This document shows, piece by piece, positions 6,455 to 7,481 of a stretch of 7,481 nt of DNA. This stretch comes from a bacterium UBA3756. GTDB taxonomy: Bacteria; Bacteroidota; Bacteroidia; Bacteroidales; Bacteroidaceae. The DNA lies in contig DFGG01000115.1 of NCBI GenBank assembly GCA_002371695.1, forward strand, positions 1 through 7,481, in the 5' to 3' direction. The notes under the pieces were generated by a model. The model ran no database searches, was not told the DNA's origin, and saw only the letters and a list, made by a program, of their open reading frames with translations. Within the stretch, counting starts at the first letter, position 1, and every line of letters begins with the position of its first letter. The translations under genes were made by a program, and so were the position numbers.

Positions 6455-7189
6455 ATGAATAAGCAACTATTCTCATTATTAAGCATCGGCCTCATGCTGA
6501 CGGCATGCGGACAACAGAACAAACAGGAAACGACTATGGATTTCGTAGACAACGTACAGGTGGCACTCTCTGACAGCGGCCACATCGATTTAGGCAGCCT
6601 CCAGTGGACACGGGAGCCTGCGAGGTGTGAGATCAAGGATGATACCATCCGTATCACCACGGCTCCGAAGACCGACCTCTGGCAGCGCACCTACTATCAC
6701 TTTCAGAACGACAATGCCCCCGTGCTGCAGATGAAGACGCGCGAGAAGTTCTTCAGCTTCGTGGTGAAGACCGACTTCACGGGCAGTCACCACCGCTTCG
6801 ACCAATGCGGCATCGTGATGTATCTCGACAGTGAGAACTGGCTGAAAGGCTCTGTGGAATACGAGAACGAGGAGTTCCAGCATCTGGGTAGCGTAGTGAC
6901 GAACAAAGGCTACTCCGACTGGGCCACGACGGCCATTCCCGCCGATGTGAAGACCATGTGGTACAGGTTCTCGCGCCGCGAGGATGACTATTGTATTGAG
7001 TGCTCTACCGACGGCGTGACGTTCAGCCAGATGCGCATCTGCCACATGTACGCCGGTGCCGATGAGATCAGTTTCGGCATCTATGCCTGTTCGCCAGAGG
7101 AGTCATCCTTCACTGCCGTCTTCTCAGACATGAAGATCACCGAGTGCGCCTGGAAGGCTCACGACGGCCAACAGCCAGACAAGGAATAG
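6455..7189 (+). CDS. DUF1349-domain lipoprotein
   Basis: A secreted lipoprotein of 244 residues. The signal peptide MNKQLFSLLSIGLMLTAC has a good lipobox (LTAC, Cys18), so the mature protein should be lipid-anchored in the inner or outer membrane. Residues about 45-232 look like DUF1349, a concanavalin-like beta-sandwich family of unproven function. The evidence is TDLWQRTYYHFQNDNAPVL (73-91), FDQCGIVMYLDSENWLKGSV (115-134) and FGIYACSPEESSFTAVFSDM (207-226). The short tail 233-244 is polar. No catalytic residues can be named; family relatives are often thought to bind carbohydrate, which is only a guess here. It lies 19 nt after the AT3 gene with an A-rich gap and no separate promoter. It converges on the broken esterase gene at the right edge. 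Confidence 0.85.
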   Translation: MNKQLFSLLSIGLMLTACGQQNKQETTMDFVDNVQVALSDSGHIDLGSLQWTREPARCEIKDDTIRITTAPKTDLWQRTYYHFQNDNAPVLQMKTREKFFSFVVKTDFTGSHHRFDQCGIVMYLDSENWLKGSVEYENEEFQHLGSVVTNKGYSDWATTAIPADVKTMWYRFSRREDDYCIECSTDGVTFSQMRICHMYAGADEISFGIYACSPEESSFTAVFSDMKITECAWKAHDGQQPDKE

Positions 7190-7199
7190 TGCCGTTACT

Positions 7200-7429
7200 T
7201 TATCTTCCTGTTAGTTGCTTGATATGTTGCTTCAGGATGTAGTAGGCAGGCTGCGGCATGGCGCCGTGGTCGTAGCCCTGCATCTCGTAAAGCGTCACGT
7301 CCTTGTGGCCCACCAGCTTCAGCTTCCGCCAGAAATAGGCCTGCTCCTCATAGCGTCCGAAGAGTTCCAGCTTGTCAGTGAGAGTACCGCTAAGGCTAGT
7401 CCTGTGAGGCTTCGGATAGTTCTTTTCAT
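7200..7429 (-). pseudogene. Esterase (alpha/beta hydrolase) remnant: signal-peptide start joined out of frame to the C-terminus
   Basis: Two overlapping frames are seen. Frame A starts at ATG 7429-7427 and gives MKRTIRSLTGLALAVLSLTS, a good signal peptide, but ends at TGA 7321-7319 after 36 residues. Frame B runs from a stop just before that ATG to TAA 7202-7200 with no start codon. It reads DKLELFGRYEEQAYFWRKLK, then a KDVTLYEMQGYDHGAMPQPA segment, then HIKQLTGR. This resembles the C-terminus of secreted Bacteroidota esterases of the alpha/beta-hydrolase fold, with the YDHG His (7268-7266) as the likely catalytic His. A promoter lies just upstream of the ATG. The simplest reading is a gene that lost its middle by an internal deletion, leaving its two ends out of frame. 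The nucleophile and most of the fold are absent, so it cannot be active. The esterase family call is from memory of similar sequences. Confidence 0.6.
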
Positions 7430-7449
7430 TTTATGTGAGATTGTTACGG

Positions 7450-7457
7450 CAAAGATA
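7450..7457 (-). promoter_or_regulatory. Promoter -7 element of the broken esterase gene
   Basis: On the - strand the sequence reads TATCTTTG, an exact TAnnTTTG match, 20 nt before the remnant's ATG. A TTTG at 7473-7470 is present but only 12 nt upstream, closer than a normal -33 element. Confidence 0.6.
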
Positions 7458-7481
7458 CGGATAATGTTCCAAAGCAGGATT

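Noticed and set aside
7319..7429. 36-residue peptide as a genuine small gene
   Set aside because: The second half is simply the esterase sequence read in the wrong frame, so it is better explained as part of a broken gene.

Overview
The window looks like a chromosomal segment of a Bacteroidota species, most likely Prevotella or a close relative. Three observations support this. The promoters match the Bacteroidetes -7 consensus TAnnTTTG (TAACTTTG, TATCTTTG, TACCTTTG, TATCTTTG). A PorQ gene of the type IX secretion system is present. The tRNA-Ser gene does not encode its CCA end. The genus is inferred from protein resemblance and was not tested.

Left part (1-2401): the 3' end of ispH runs on the + strand and meets a - strand operon, porQ then cmk, head-on. 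The two stop codons overlap in one TTAA, and a hairpin built from the last codons of both genes forms the shared terminator. porQ and cmk overlap by ATGA, so they are probably translationally coupled. A 7-bp tandem repeat lies in the porQ signal-peptide region.

Middle part (2402-5058): a short divergent promoter region separates porQ from a + strand operon of tonB, a short-chain polyprenyl diphosphate synthase and a TatD-family metal-dependent hydrolase. The genes are 19 nt apart and then overlap by 7 nt. An 8-bp tandem repeat (five copies) is inserted in frame in the tatD-like gene. IspH makes IPP/DMAPP and the prenyl synthase uses them, so two isoprenoid steps lie close together, although in different transcription units.

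Right part (5059-7481): a tRNA-Ser(GGA) with its own promoter and a strong terminator. It is followed by an AT3-family membrane acyltransferase and a DUF1349 lipoprotein, 19 nt apart and probably co-transcribed. At the right edge, on the - strand, is a broken gene: promoter, start codon and signal-peptide-like stretch, joined out of frame to about 60-75 residues resembling the C-terminus of an alpha/beta-hydrolase esterase.

Most of the window is ordinary housekeeping DNA and I do not see a new defence or mobile system. The most unusual features are the two coding tandem repeats whose units are not multiples of three, the hairpin that encodes both protein ends, and the deletion-type esterase remnant.
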